A program made the position numbers and the translations under genes. The notes beneath the pieces were generated by a model that had not been told where the DNA came from, did no database searches, and worked only from the letters and a program-made list of their open reading frames with translations. A stretch of DNA of 64,000 nucleotides, taken from positions 3,130 through 67,129 of the forward strand of contig QUFC01000018.1 in NCBI GenBank assembly GCA_003478355.1. Reading direction: 5' to 3'. Source of the stretch: Lachnospiraceae bacterium AM48-27BH. GTDB lineage: Bacteria; Bacillota; Clostridia; Lachnospirales; Lachnospiraceae. This document shows, in pieces, positions 26,969 to 35,509 of this stretch (position 1 is the stretch's first letter; every line of letters starts with the position of its first letter).

Positions 26969-28401
26969 GAGATCAATATCCATTTTCCTTTACGTTTAGA
27001 GCCTTCACGAATAACTTTGCCTTCCATTTGCATTTTTGACAAGGTACGTTTAATCGTTATTATAGAAACGTTAAGTGCCTCTTTCATTTCCCTTTGGGGC
27101 ATCTCTGGATTTTTACGAATTAATTCAGCCAATCGAATTTCAAGATCAGTTTTGGTATCATTCGTATCATTTTTAGGCTTATTAGTATCATTATTTGGCT
27201 CATTAGTATCGTTTAATGATATTTTAGTATCACGATACAAATTAATTCTAAAAGCCACTTCCATATCAATAAATTCTGGTTCCCGCAGCCCATACTCCTT
27301 CATTGCCTGCATCAGTTTTGGGATACCACTGCCCCAGGCTTCTACAAGGTTCATATACGCAAATGCATTAGCAAGAGAACGATTACGAATTTTTGAAAAT
27401 CCTTCTTTCATCAGATCAATCGTGACCCCTGGAAGCAGTCCACCAGGAGATGTAATCTCCAAGCGATCATCATAAATCGCCACTTGGATATTAGATGTCT
27501 GAATGTAACTGCAATTCATAACTGCATTGACGATCAACTCACGGATACTATCCGGAGGAAGCTCATAAATATCCTGGCGATACACGCCTTCCAGACGGCA
27601 TCCCATCCGGATATTTCTAAGGATAAACCGTACTGCTTCATCTACCTGTTCCCATAGCGGTCCTTCGTAATTGCGTCGATCAAGGAATACAGAACGAGTC
27701 GTTCCCTTAAACACAGCACACTGTATCATAGAACGCAGTCCACCCTGTCCGGTTAAATACACATACGCATTTGTTGGATAGATTTTTTCATTTTCATCTT
27801 TTTTCAAAATTCCCCAACTGAGCAGAACATTCTTCGTTACATCTTTTACTGCTGACCGCTGAAGATTTGACTTACTGTTGGCAATAGCAACTTCTTTCAT
27901 TTGCTCACAAAGCTTCTTAATATCTTCATCAGTCACTTTAATATCTCTGCGAATTATCGAATCAAAAGAGCGAGCATCACATTCATAATATAGTTCTCTT
28001 GACATATCACGGTCTGCAGGGCGTGTTGTTCCAGAAACCCGAATATATACCCCATTTTCCAGACCATCTGCTTTAATATAATATGGTTTCTGACGTCCAG
28101 CTCTGATTTCTGCAACAATTACCGGCTTATCATTTATATTTTGCAAGTAAACATCTGGAATAATCGTTGGTTCACAGCTGTCAGAAATAGCATTGGTAAT
28201 CGCATCGATTTCCTGAAAAACTTTATCTTCTGGTATTCCAATCACTTCTCTGGTTTTGTCATCAATACCGAATACAATCTGCCCACCCCTACCATTTGCA
28301 AAGGCAACGACTGTTTTCATATATTTGATACTCTTGTCCGGGCGTTGTACCTTAAACTCTACATTCTTAGATTCCCCGGCAAGAATTTCTTCTATTGTCA
28401 T
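26965..28401 (-). CDS. Second AlbA_2-type ATP-binding protein
   Basis: 478 residues from the ATG at 28399-28401, chosen because GGAGGTGG lies directly upstream; a longer frame to 28443 lacks a ribosome site. N-terminal AlbA_2 domain (NVEFKVQRPDKSIKYMK, then AFANGRGGQIVFGIDDKT), central ATPase-like region (IRELIVNAVMNCSY, ITSPGGLLPG, EAWGSGIPKLMQAM), an Asn/Asp/Thr-rich linker made of 7-residue repeats (NDTNxPx), then a winged helix (PQREMKEALNVSIITIKRTL). Same architecture as the island protein at 13071 but not a close copy, with a different linker repeat. It has its own promoter (28491-28519). It may be a transcription regulator or a solitary defence gene; nothing in its neighbours decides. 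Confidence 0.85.
   Translation of the reverse strand: MTIEEILAGESKNVEFKVQRPDKSIKYMKTVVAFANGRGGQIVFGIDDKTREVIGIPEDKVFQEIDAITNAISDSCEPTIIPDVYLQNINDKPVIVAEIRAGRQKPYYIKADGLENGVYIRVSGTTRPADRDMSRELYYECDARSFDSIIRRDIKVTDEDIKKLCEQMKEVAIANSKSNLQRSAVKDVTKNVLLSWGILKKDENEKIYPTNAYVYLTGQGGLRSMIQCAVFKGTTRSVFLDRRNYEGPLWEQVDEAVRFILRNIRMGCRLEGVYRQDIYELPPDSIRELIVNAVMNCSYIQTSNIQVAIYDDRLEITSPGGLLPGVTIDLMKEGFSKIRNRSLANAFAYMNLVEAWGSGIPKLMQAMKEYGLREPEFIDMEVAFRINLYRDTKISLNDTNEPNNDTNKPKNDTNDTKTDLEIRLAELIRKNPEMPQREMKEALNVSIITIKRTLSKMQMEGKVIREGSKRKGKWILIS
27164..27226 (-). repeat. 21-bp tandem repeat inside the AlbA_2 gene
   Basis: Three diverged 21-base units starting at 27164, 27185 and 27206, each opening GTATC on the plus strand. 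They encode the 7-residue NDTNxPx linker before the winged helix. A whole number of codons per unit means copy-number change keeps the frame. Confidence 0.75.
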
Positions 28402-28490
28402 GTGACCACCTCCATGATTAAGTTTTGCCAACAATAAGAACATTATCTCTTATTGTTTACCACGAGAAAAGAAAACATCTTTATCATTTT

Positions 28491-28519
28491 ATCATAGCAA
28501 AAGGCACTCAAACACGCAA
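28491..28519 (-). promoter_or_regulatory. Promoter of the second AlbA_2 gene
   Basis: On the minus strand TTGCGT (28514-28519) and TATGAT (28491-28496) are 17 bases apart, placed immediately after the T-run of the dnaJ terminator and ~90 bases before the AlbA_2 start. Confidence 0.55.
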
Positions 28520-28556
28520 CAAAAAAGGAGACAAACCGCACCTGGTCAGTCTCCTT
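28517..28556 (-). terminator. Terminator of the dnaJ-like gene
   Basis: AAGGAGAC (28525-28532) and GTCTCCTT (28549-28556) form an 8-bp stem, followed on the minus strand by a 6-base T-run. About 25 bases after the dnaJ-like stop. Confidence 0.85.
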
Positions 28557-28579
28557 CTTTCATTCTATATCAAATTCTC

Positions 28580-29629
28580 TTAGCTCGCCAATTTCTCATA
28601 TTCCCGCAGCTTCTGTTTCGCCTCTGGCCTTAACCTCTTTGGGACCTGAATCTGGATGACCACGTACTCGTCACCATGGACAGACGGCTGTTTCACGGAC
28701 GGTACGCCTTTGCCTTTCAGACGGATCTTACTGCCGGACTGGGTTCCTTCTGGGATCTTGCAGACGACACTGCCGTATAAGGTATCCACCTTGGCTTCAC
28801 CGCCAAATACCGCTGTGGTATATGGAATGGATACAGTTGTATACAAATCCATGCCTTTTCTCTCATACTGACGATCCGGGTCAATGGTAACTTTCAGAAG
28901 GATATCGCCCGGCTCTCCGCCGCCGGTTCCCGGCATACCTTTGCCCTTTAAGCGGATGGTCTTGCCGTCCTCAATTCCTGCTGGTATATGCACTTTCAGG
29001 GACTGGGTGGTTCCATCTGCCGGGTTCTTGATCTGAAATACCTGATCACAGCCAAGGACAGAATCTCGCAGACCGATGTTGACCTGGCAGTTTAAGTCCT
29101 CGCCGCGGCTCTGGTAAAAATCATAGTGACCATAATGGCTGCCGCCCTGGCTTCTGCTGCTTCTGCCGCCCCGGCTGCCATGGAACAGATCGTCAAAAAT
29201 ATCTTCAAAACCACTGCCATCGCCCTGTTCAAAATGGAAACTGCCGCCGTTGCCGCCAAAACCACTGCCGTGGAAGGAGCCGTGGAAACCTCCGTTTCCG
29301 CCAAAGCCACTACCAAATCCTTCAAATGGATTGCCGCCGCTATACGTGCCTCCACCATATGCGCCACCGGCATTCTGCCAGCCGCCTCCGGCGCCCGCGG
29401 TCTCGTCAAAGGCCGCAAAGCCGAACTGATCGTACTGTTTTCTCTTCTCCTGGTCACTTAAAACACTGTAAGCTTCGGAAGCCTCTTTGAATTTATTTTC
29501 TGCATCTTGATTACCCTGGTTAGAATCCGGGTGATATTTCTTCGCCAATTTCCGGTAGGCGCTTTTGATCTCTTTTTCGCTGGCATTCCGGCTGACACCT
29601 AACACTTCATAATAATCTCTCTTATCCAT
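28580..29629 (-). CDS. DnaJ-type co-chaperone without zinc finger (CbpA-like)
   Basis: 349 residues. J domain at 1-70 with HPD at 33-35 (KKYHPDSN), which stimulates DnaK ATPase. Then a long Gly/Phe/Ser-rich region (~80-180) and two C-terminal beta substrate-binding domains ([34 protein letters not shown]). The CxxCxGxG zinc motifs of class I DnaJ are absent, so it is a class II (CbpA/DjlA-neighbour) J protein rather than the main DnaJ. No dnaK or grpE is nearby. GGAGGTGG precedes the ATG. It is transcribed alone from 29802-29830 with a ~170-base leader carrying a dispersed inverted repeat; no CIRCE operator is seen. Confidence 0.92.
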   Translation of the reverse strand: MDKRDYYEVLGVSRNASEKEIKSAYRKLAKKYHPDSNQGNQDAENKFKEASEAYSVLSDQEKRKQYDQFGFAAFDETAGAGGGWQNAGGAYGGGTYSGGNPFEGFGSGFGGNGGFHGSFHGSGFGGNGGSFHFEQGDGSGFEDIFDDLFHGSRGGRSSRSQGGSHYGHYDFYQSRGEDLNCQVNIGLRDSVLGCDQVFQIKNPADGTTQSLKVHIPAGIEDGKTIRLKGKGMPGTGGGEPGDILLKVTIDPDRQYERKGMDLYTTVSIPYTTAVFGGEAKVDTLYGSVVCKIPEGTQSGSKIRLKGKGVPSVKQPSVHGDEYVVIQIQVPKRLRPEAKQKLREYEKLAS

Positions 29630-29649
29630 ACTGCCACCTCCATGTATCT

Positions 29650-29694
29650 ATGACTGTTCGTAACTATTCAGTTTCTTCATAGTTATGACTGTTC
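29650..29694 (-). repeat. Inverted-repeat element in the dnaJ leader
   Basis: CGTAACTATTCAGT followed by CTTCATAGTTATGA forms an imperfect stem in the 5' leader, next to GACTGTTCACCG. Nearly the same sequence occurs at 56561-56589 in the leader of the TAXI gene, also on the minus strand shortly before the start. Confidence 0.6.
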
Positions 29695-29801
29695 ACCGAT
29701 TTTGCAAGTATCGGATTGCGCCCGCAACTTCGGTAAAACGGTTACAACAAATGCCACGGTGGAATCCGCGGCACTTGCTCTAGTCTATTTGTTCTATTTG
29801 T

Positions 29802-29830
29802 AATATAACACATGGTTTTCTTGTTGTCAA
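29802..29830 (-). promoter_or_regulatory. Promoter of the dnaJ-like gene
   Basis: On the minus strand TTGACA (29825-29830) and TATATT (29802-29807) are 17 bases apart, ~170 bases before the dnaJ-like start. Confidence 0.7.
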
Positions 29831-29900
29831 CAGCAGGATGTGAAAGTTCTGTGAAATCAACCGGCAAACTATGAATGCGCATGGCTATGGCAGTATGCAT

Positions 29901-31883
29901 TTAGATCATCCCGTCCTTCACCACGCCATGCTCCCGCAGCAGCTTTCCAACCTCTGTCCGGTCCACTTTTTTCACCAGCTTCCATTTCAGGTTCTCCAGT
30001 GGTCCTGGCAGATGCATTTCCAGTGGGGATCTTCCGTCCATCAGCTTCACCGTACTGTCTAACAGCTCACGGATATCATAAACACTGCCCCACACCTCCG
30101 GCACGCCGCGATCCACGCCGCACAGACCGTACACAGCTTCCATCGCAGTACGGACAGAATACTCCGTCGTGAAAATGGTATCTCTTGGAGTTTCTGCAAA
30201 CTGTCCCAGGAATGCAGCGTTGACAGAGCCATCCGGAATCACATCCGGGCGGTCACCAGCGCTTCTAGGCATAAAGAAAGCAGTGATATATGGCATCATG
30301 GTTGGCGTACAATTCGTATGATTTTCTGCCAGATCGTCGATCTCTTCCACCGGAACACCCAGATGATACAGCCACTCAGCAGTGATTTCCTTACCGGTAC
30401 ATTCCTTCATCGGCTTTTTGATATAATCTCCCGGAACATCGGTAAATAAACTGTACACCCAGACGCAGACCTCATCCTTCTTCTGTGCCTTAAACTGCCC
30501 CTGTCGGTTGATGGTCCAGCTTAACAGCCAGGAGGAATCCTTACAGCTTACGATTCCACCGGTCACGACCCGTCCGCTTAACGGATCACGTTTGCATATC
30601 TTCTTTATATAAGAAATGATCCGTTCATCGGAAGTGGTCACAGTTGCAGATTCCCAGTTGGTCTTCTGAGTATCGGAGCAGAATTTCTCCGGATGTCCGA
30701 AGGACGGGTCCTGGGCAGCGATCCGCTTCCACAGCCCCCAGCAGCCGCTGGTGCGGGTCTCTGCATTGCCCATAGGCGCATGGTTCTGGTCCCCGTAAAT
30801 GGTTCCCTCGGTGCAGCTTCCGTTGGTGATAAACACCAGATCTTTTTCCGTCAATGGAATCTCCGTCTTCTCCCCGTGAACCAGGCACTCGATGGCACGG
30901 GCAGTTTTTTTCTCACCATTGATCTCAAAGCGGACATTGGTCACCTCAGTACCAAACTGGATCTCCACGCCCGCCTGTTCCAGATACTTCTGCATCGGCA
31001 GGATCAGGGACTCATACTGGTTGTAGCGGGTAAATTTTAAAGCAGAGAAATCCGGCAGCCCGCCGATGTGGTGGATAAAACGCTGGAAATACCGTTTCAT
31101 CTCCAGGGCACTGTGCCAGTTTTCAAAAGCAAACATGGTTCTCCAGTACAGCCAGAAATCTGACTGGAACACCTCATCGTCAAAAAATTCCTCAATGGTT
31201 TTGTCATACAGATCCTCGTCCCTGGTAAAGAACAGCTTCATGATCTCCATGCTGCCCTTCTGGCTAAGCCGGAATTTCCCGTCCGTATGGGCGTCCTCGC
31301 CCCGCTTTTCTGTGGCACGACACAGGGAATAGTTGGGGTCACGCTTATTTAACCAATAATATTCATCCAGCACAGACGCCCCTTCCAGCTCCAATGACGG
31401 GATGCTGCGGAACAGATCCCACAGACATTCGAAATGGTCTTCCATCTCCCTTCCGCCTCTCATCACATAACCGCGGGTCGGGTCATTGATACCGTCACAG
31501 GCACCTCCGGCAATGTCCATCGCCTCTAAAATATGGATATTTTTGCCGGGCATCTGAGCATCACGGACCAAAAAGCAGGCTGCCGCCAGGGATGCCAGAC
31601 CGCTTCCCACCAGGTAAGCGGATTTCTCCTCAATGCCTTCCGGCTTTAACGGACGGGCAAACGCCTCATAATTACCTTTGGAATAATAAATGCCTTTGCT
31701 GTTCTTTTTCTGCTTGTCCCGTTCGGTATTGCGGTAATCCGAATAATCCGTCTGTTTTTTCTCTTTCGGTGCGGTGCATTTCTTCGCACAGCCCTTTTCT
31801 TTCTTTCCTGCCATAAACACGGCAGCGCCTGCTCCCAGCGCCGCTAAAGAAAACAAACCTGCCTTCGCCATCTTTTTACCCAT
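29901..31883 (-). CDS. ohyA: Oleate hydratase (MCRA family) with N-terminal membrane-like segment
   Basis: FAD-dependent fatty acid hydratase that adds water to the cis-9 double bond of oleate, giving 10-hydroxystearate; thought to detoxify unsaturated host fatty acids. 660 residues against ~590 usual. FAD motif GSGLASLAAA is at 93-102, followed by HILEAMDIAGGACDG and the family hallmark GGREMEDHFECLWDL with the likely catalytic Glu. The extra ~75 N-terminal residues hold a hydrophobic run at 8-25 (GLFSLAALGAGAAVFMAG), then CAKKC and a Lys-rich stretch, so it may be membrane-anchored. AAAGGAGCAGTAT precedes the ATG. Monocistronic, with a strong promoter at 31994-32022. Confidence 0.93.
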   Translation of the reverse strand: MGKKMAKAGLFSLAALGAGAAVFMAGKKEKGCAKKCTAPKEKKQTDYSDYRNTERDKQKKNSKGIYYSKGNYEAFARPLKPEGIEEKSAYLVGSGLASLAAACFLVRDAQMPGKNIHILEAMDIAGGACDGINDPTRGYVMRGGREMEDHFECLWDLFRSIPSLELEGASVLDEYYWLNKRDPNYSLCRATEKRGEDAHTDGKFRLSQKGSMEIMKLFFTRDEDLYDKTIEEFFDDEVFQSDFWLYWRTMFAFENWHSALEMKRYFQRFIHHIGGLPDFSALKFTRYNQYESLILPMQKYLEQAGVEIQFGTEVTNVRFEINGEKKTARAIECLVHGEKTEIPLTEKDLVFITNGSCTEGTIYGDQNHAPMGNAETRTSGCWGLWKRIAAQDPSFGHPEKFCSDTQKTNWESATVTTSDERIISYIKKICKRDPLSGRVVTGGIVSCKDSSWLLSWTINRQGQFKAQKKDEVCVWVYSLFTDVPGDYIKKPMKECTGKEITAEWLYHLGVPVEEIDDLAENHTNCTPTMMPYITAFFMPRSAGDRPDVIPDGSVNAAFLGQFAETPRDTIFTTEYSVRTAMEAVYGLCGVDRGVPEVWGSVYDIRELLDSTVKLMDGRSPLEMHLPGPLENLKWKLVKKVDRTEVGKLLREHGVVKDGMI

Positions 31884-31993
31884 ATACTGCTCCTTTCCAT
31901 CCCCAGGTCATCCGGGTGATCTGTTTCTGCTTGAATTGTGTGTATTTTTATTACTTTGTTATGTGGTTTTCAAAACTATATAACATTGTTTTT

Positions 31994-32022
31994 AGAATAA
32001 TATCTTTTGTAAAGAATGTCAA
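31994..32022 (-). promoter_or_regulatory. Promoter of the oleate hydratase gene
   Basis: On the minus strand TTGACA (32017-32022) and TATTCT (31994-31999) are 17 bases apart. The interval 31884-32239 between the divergent genes holds this and the plus-strand promoter at 32125; nothing else is evident in it. Confidence 0.65.
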
Positions 32023-32124
32023 GACAAAACTGGACTTTACGTTTATTTTGTCCTGTGCATCTGCTTCTTATGCAGATTCCTTTTTTCTCTCTTTTCTCTT
32101 CTTATACAGATTTCTTATTTTCCC

Positions 32125-32153
32125 TTGCATTTTGGACAGATTTCGTCTATAAT
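32125..32153 (+). promoter_or_regulatory. Promoter of nhaC-MBL operon
   Basis: TTGCAT (32125-32130) and TATAAT (32148-32153) are 17 bases apart, ~85 bases before the nhaC start. Confidence 0.7.
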
Positions 32154-32239
32154 AGGCATTGGCTTTTCTGCGTCAAAGCGTTGAATTGTAAAACAATCCA
32201 GCAATGACGTTAAAAATTATGTATTGGGAGAATTTGAGT

Positions 32240-33619
32240 ATGAACGAAGAGAAAAAATTAAACCTGCCTCAGTCCCTGATCCTGCTTCTGCTGATCATCA
32301 TTTCCGTTGCGGTCTGCATTCGTTTAAAGACCGGCGGCCCCATGATCGGCTTGTTTGCAAGCTGGATCTTTATTTACCTGTTCTGCAAAGCAGTCCGTAT
32401 TCCTTATGACCATGTAGTTTCCGGTGCCTATGAGTCCATCCGCATGGTAGTGCCTACCTTGTGCCTGTTGATGGCCATCGGCGTTATGATCGGTACCTGG
32501 CTGCAGAGCGGTACCATCGCCACCATCATCGTGTGGGGTCTTCAGATGATCAACCCGGCATGGCTTCTGCCGCTGACTCTGATCTTCTGTTCCGTATTAA
32601 GCCTGGTGACCGGAACCTCTTACGGTTCTGTCGGCAGCGCCGGCGTTGCCATGATGGCCATCGGTAATGCCATGGGGATCAATCCCGGTATGGTAGCAGG
32701 CGCCGTGATCTGTGGTGCGATGTTCGGTGACAAATTAAGCCCCTTATCTGATACCACCAATTTAGCTCCAGCCGTTGCCGGAGCTAAATTAGGAGACCAT
32801 GTCCGTTCCATGTTATGGACTACTCTCCCTACCTATGTGATCACTTTAGTATTATTCACGATCCTGGGTATCCAGCAGACCAGCGGCAGCTATACCGAAG
32901 CCAATATGTCTGCCTACATCGGTGCTTTAAACAGGGAGTTCCAGTTAGGTCTAGTCACTATGATCCCGGCAGTTTTAATCATTATCCTGTTATTATGCAA
33001 GGTAAATGCCATCTCTGCCTTAGGCTTATCCAGCTTTGCTGCAGGCGCCATTTCTTTCTTTGTACAGCATGATTCTTTACAGAGCATCATCCGCACCGCT
33101 TATAACGGCTACTCCACGGAGATTGAGGAGGCCATCTTAAAGACCATCTTAAACCGCGGCGGCATGGGAAGCATGCTCCAGTATGTAGCGATCATTACAT
33201 TTGCTGTTGGTATGGGCGGCATGTTAGAGAAATTAGGCGTTCTGGACCACATTTTAAATGCGATCTTAAAGCTGGTAAAGAACGATGGAACCATGATCTT
33301 AGCTACCCTGATCACCGGATATGTGACCAGCCTGATCAGCTGTTCCCAGCCCATGGCACATGTGCTGACCGGTCGGTTAATGGCTCCGGTATTTAAAAAA
33401 CGTCATGTAGCTCCTGAGATCCTCTCCCGGTGTCTGGAGGACTCCGGCACACTGGCAGGTCCAATGATCCCATGGCATGGCTACTGTGTCTACATGTCCG
33501 GAACCCTGGGCGTGGCATGGGGCGCATTTTTCCCATTCCTGTTCTTATTATATTTAACTCCTGTGTTCAGCCTGATTTATGGCTTTACGGGAATCTCTAT
33601 CAAACATACAGAAGGCTAG
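32240..33619 (+). CDS. NhaC-type Na+/H+ antiporter
   Basis: Membrane antiporter of 459 residues with about 11-12 hydrophobic segments. The start at the ATG 32240-32242 is chosen because GGGAGAA lies just before it; the frame is open upstream to 32204 without a ribosome site. Family marks: TGTSYGSVGSAGVAMMAIG and GDKLSPLSDTTNLAPAVAGA, the conserved charged loop of NhaC. The usual role is sodium or lactate/malate-linked proton exchange at alkaline pH; the substrate is not readable here. It is followed after 70 bases by an MBL-fold hydrolase, probably co-transcribed. Confidence 0.9.
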   Translation: MNEEKKLNLPQSLILLLLIIISVAVCIRLKTGGPMIGLFASWIFIYLFCKAVRIPYDHVVSGAYESIRMVVPTLCLLMAIGVMIGTWLQSGTIATIIVWGLQMINPAWLLPLTLIFCSVLSLVTGTSYGSVGSAGVAMMAIGNAMGINPGMVAGAVICGAMFGDKLSPLSDTTNLAPAVAGAKLGDHVRSMLWTTLPTYVITLVLFTILGIQQTSGSYTEANMSAYIGALNREFQLGLVTMIPAVLIIILLLCKVNAISALGLSSFAAGAISFFVQHDSLQSIIRTAYNGYSTEIEEAILKTILNRGGMGSMLQYVAIITFAVGMGGMLEKLGVLDHILNAILKLVKNDGTMILATLITGYVTSLISCSQPMAHVLTGRLMAPVFKKRHVAPEILSRCLEDSGTLAGPMIPWHGYCVYMSGTLGVAWGAFFPFLFLLYLTPVFSLIYGFTGISIKHTEG

Positions 33620-33689
33620 TGCAGCTGCAGCTTTCAGTAACTGAGAACAGTTACAGACTAAGAATTTTACGGAAGGAACTTTCAATATT

Positions 33690-34568
33690 ATGAATACCAG
33701 ATTAGTGTTACTTGGCACTGGCACCCCCAATGCCTGTCCTGACGCCAACGGCCCATCCTCTGCGGTGGTCGTTGGCGACCGTGCTTATTTAGTAGACTTT
33801 GGACCTGGTGTGGTACGCCAGGCTTCCAAAGCCTATTTTCGTGGGATCGACGCTCTGCGGCCGGATCTTCTGACCACTGCGTTCTGTACCCACTTACACA
33901 CTGACCACACCGCCGGATACCCGGATCTGATCTTCACCCCATGGGTGCTGGAGCGTCCGGTTCCATTAAAGGTATTTGGCCCGAAGGGGCTGAATCACAT
34001 GACCAGCCATATCTTGCAGGCTTATGAGACCGATATCGATTTTCGGATCCACGGCTTTGAGAAGGCCAATGAATCCGGCTACAAAGTTGATGTGACAGAA
34101 ATTGAAAAACCCGGTATCATCTACGAGGACGACCGGGTAAGTGTCGAAGCATTTCCGGTCAGCCATGGAACGCTGACCTGCTACGGTTATAAATTTGTCA
34201 CCGACGACCGGACCATCGTGATCACCGGTGATACTGCCCCACTGGATCTGGTGGCTGAAAAAGCCACTGGCTGCGATATTCTTCTCCATGAAGTGGAATA
34301 CGCTGCCGGAATCGCCTGCCGGGAACCAAAATGGCAGAAATACCACCAGGAAGTGCATACCTTAAGCACTGATCTGGCCTGGGTAGCAAAAAAAGCACAG
34401 CCAAAGCTGTTAGTCACCTACCATCGGATCTACCACATGAACATCCAGGACAACCGCATCAATCTTCCTGCGGAAATGGCAAAAAGAGACGAGGCCATCC
34501 TGGACGAGATCCGCGCCGCCGGATACGACGGCTGGGTGGTCAATGGACAGGATCTGGATGTGTTTTAA
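33690..34568 (+). CDS. MBL-fold metal-dependent hydrolase (RNase Z-like)
   Basis: 292 residues. The zinc motif HLHTDHTAGYPDL (~68-80) is a classic HxHxDH, with later ligands in SHGTLTCYGYKF, GDTAPLDL and TYHRIYHM. The start GTGTPNACPDANGPSSAVVV is like ribonuclease Z and arylsulfatase-type members. The extra exosite arm of true tRNA RNase Z is not seen, so the substrate is open. GGAAGGAAC precedes the ATG at a slightly long distance. It runs with nhaC, and its stop overlaps the end of the convergent CobW gene by four bases. Confidence 0.85.
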   Translation: MNTRLVLLGTGTPNACPDANGPSSAVVVGDRAYLVDFGPGVVRQASKAYFRGIDALRPDLLTTAFCTHLHTDHTAGYPDLIFTPWVLERPVPLKVFGPKGLNHMTSHILQAYETDIDFRIHGFEKANESGYKVDVTEIEKPGIIYEDDRVSVEAFPVSHGTLTCYGYKFVTDDRTIVITGDTAPLDLVAEKATGCDILLHEVEYAAGIACREPKWQKYHQEVHTLSTDLAWVAKKAQPKLLVTYHRIYHMNIQDNRINLPAEMAKRDEAILDEIRAAGYDGWVVNGQDLDVF

Positions 34569-35497
34569 AGAAACATCCGTTCAATCTTTTCTTTCAAAAG
34601 CCCCTCACCGATCACGATCAGCACCGACTGCCCACATGGGATCGGGCTGACCGTGAAGCTGCGGTGGGTGGCATTTAGTTCAATCCAGGAACCATCTTCC
34701 TCTAAGAATCCCTTGATCCGGAAAATATGACCATAAGAATCATCGGCTAACAGTTCTTTTGCCGCAGCCTCTAATTTCTCCCTTGTGATCGGAAGTTCCA
34801 GGAAATATAAGGACTGGAACACATCCTTTTCTTCAAAATTCATCTTCTCATAGCTTTCTGTCCGATAGCCACAGGAAGCGATCTTCTGAAAGTCTTCTTC
34901 TGTCAGATCATCCCAGCTCTTACAGATCACATCACCCTCTCCCAGTCTTCTGGCGCAGTGAGCGGCCTCTAACGCCCGGTTTACATGTTCTATGGCAGCT
35001 TTTGCAGTCTCTTCTGACACTTCCTGCGTGTGGCTTAAAAGGACACATCCAGCCTCTGCCACCTCGGAAGCCAGCAGAAATTCCGCTTCCTTTGATAACT
35101 GCTCTTCCAGTCCGGCATCCACGATGGCGATCACATTGCCCGCCTCGTACCACTGATCCAGCGGTTCATCATATAAAGTATCAAAAAATTCATCCACATC
35201 ATAGATGCCGGACGGCTCGATCAGCACCCGCTTATAGCCCTGCATGGACAGGGAGATCAGTTTCGTGCGGAAACGGCGCTGATGGCAGTCCTTATCACAG
35301 CCACCGGCGATCATTTCTACCCCGCAGTAATCTCCCTCTAAGTCCTGCAGTAACATCCGGTCTACATTGACCGCGCCAAAATCATTTTCCAATATGGCGA
35401 TCTTTACGCCCTGGTTAATCCAGTAACGGGCGTATTTTCTTAAAAATGTGGTCTTACCGGAACCTAAAAATCCAGTGATCAGATCTACCTGTATCAT
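34565..35497 (-). CDS. CobW/G3E-family GTP-binding metallochaperone
   Basis: 310 residues. Walker A GFLGSGKTT is at 9-17, with GTPase elements ENDFGAVNVD and LIEPSGIYDVDE, and a C-terminal CobW_C domain (IFRIKGFLEEDGSW). G3E GTPases deliver metals (Zn, Co, Ni) to partner proteins. The usual metal motif CxCC is changed to GGCDKDC (~67-73), so metal choice may differ. GTPase motif IV (SKTD type) is replaced by LLSHTQEV, which may alter nucleotide specificity. It precedes the C69 dipeptidase by 12 bases on the same strand, downstream of it in the transcript. The target protein is unknown. Confidence 0.87.
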   Translation of the reverse strand: MIQVDLITGFLGSGKTTFLRKYARYWINQGVKIAILENDFGAVNVDRMLLQDLEGDYCGVEMIAGGCDKDCHQRRFRTKLISLSMQGYKRVLIEPSGIYDVDEFFDTLYDEPLDQWYEAGNVIAIVDAGLEEQLSKEAEFLLASEVAEAGCVLLSHTQEVSEETAKAAIEHVNRALEAAHCARRLGEGDVICKSWDDLTEEDFQKIASCGYRTESYEKMNFEEKDVFQSLYFLELPITREKLEAAAKELLADDSYGHIFRIKGFLEEDGSWIELNATHRSFTVSPIPCGQSVLIVIGEGLLKEKIERMFL

Positions 35498-35509
35498 ATA
35501 CTCCCTTCC

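Noticed and set aside
29126..29461. Ala/Val/Thr-rich frame on the plus strand opposite the dnaJ-like gene
   Set aside because: It is the mirror of the Gly/Phe-rich codons of the J protein; low complexity only.
28580..29629. Main DnaJ chaperone
   Set aside because: The zinc-finger motifs of class I DnaJ are missing and no dnaK or grpE is adjacent.
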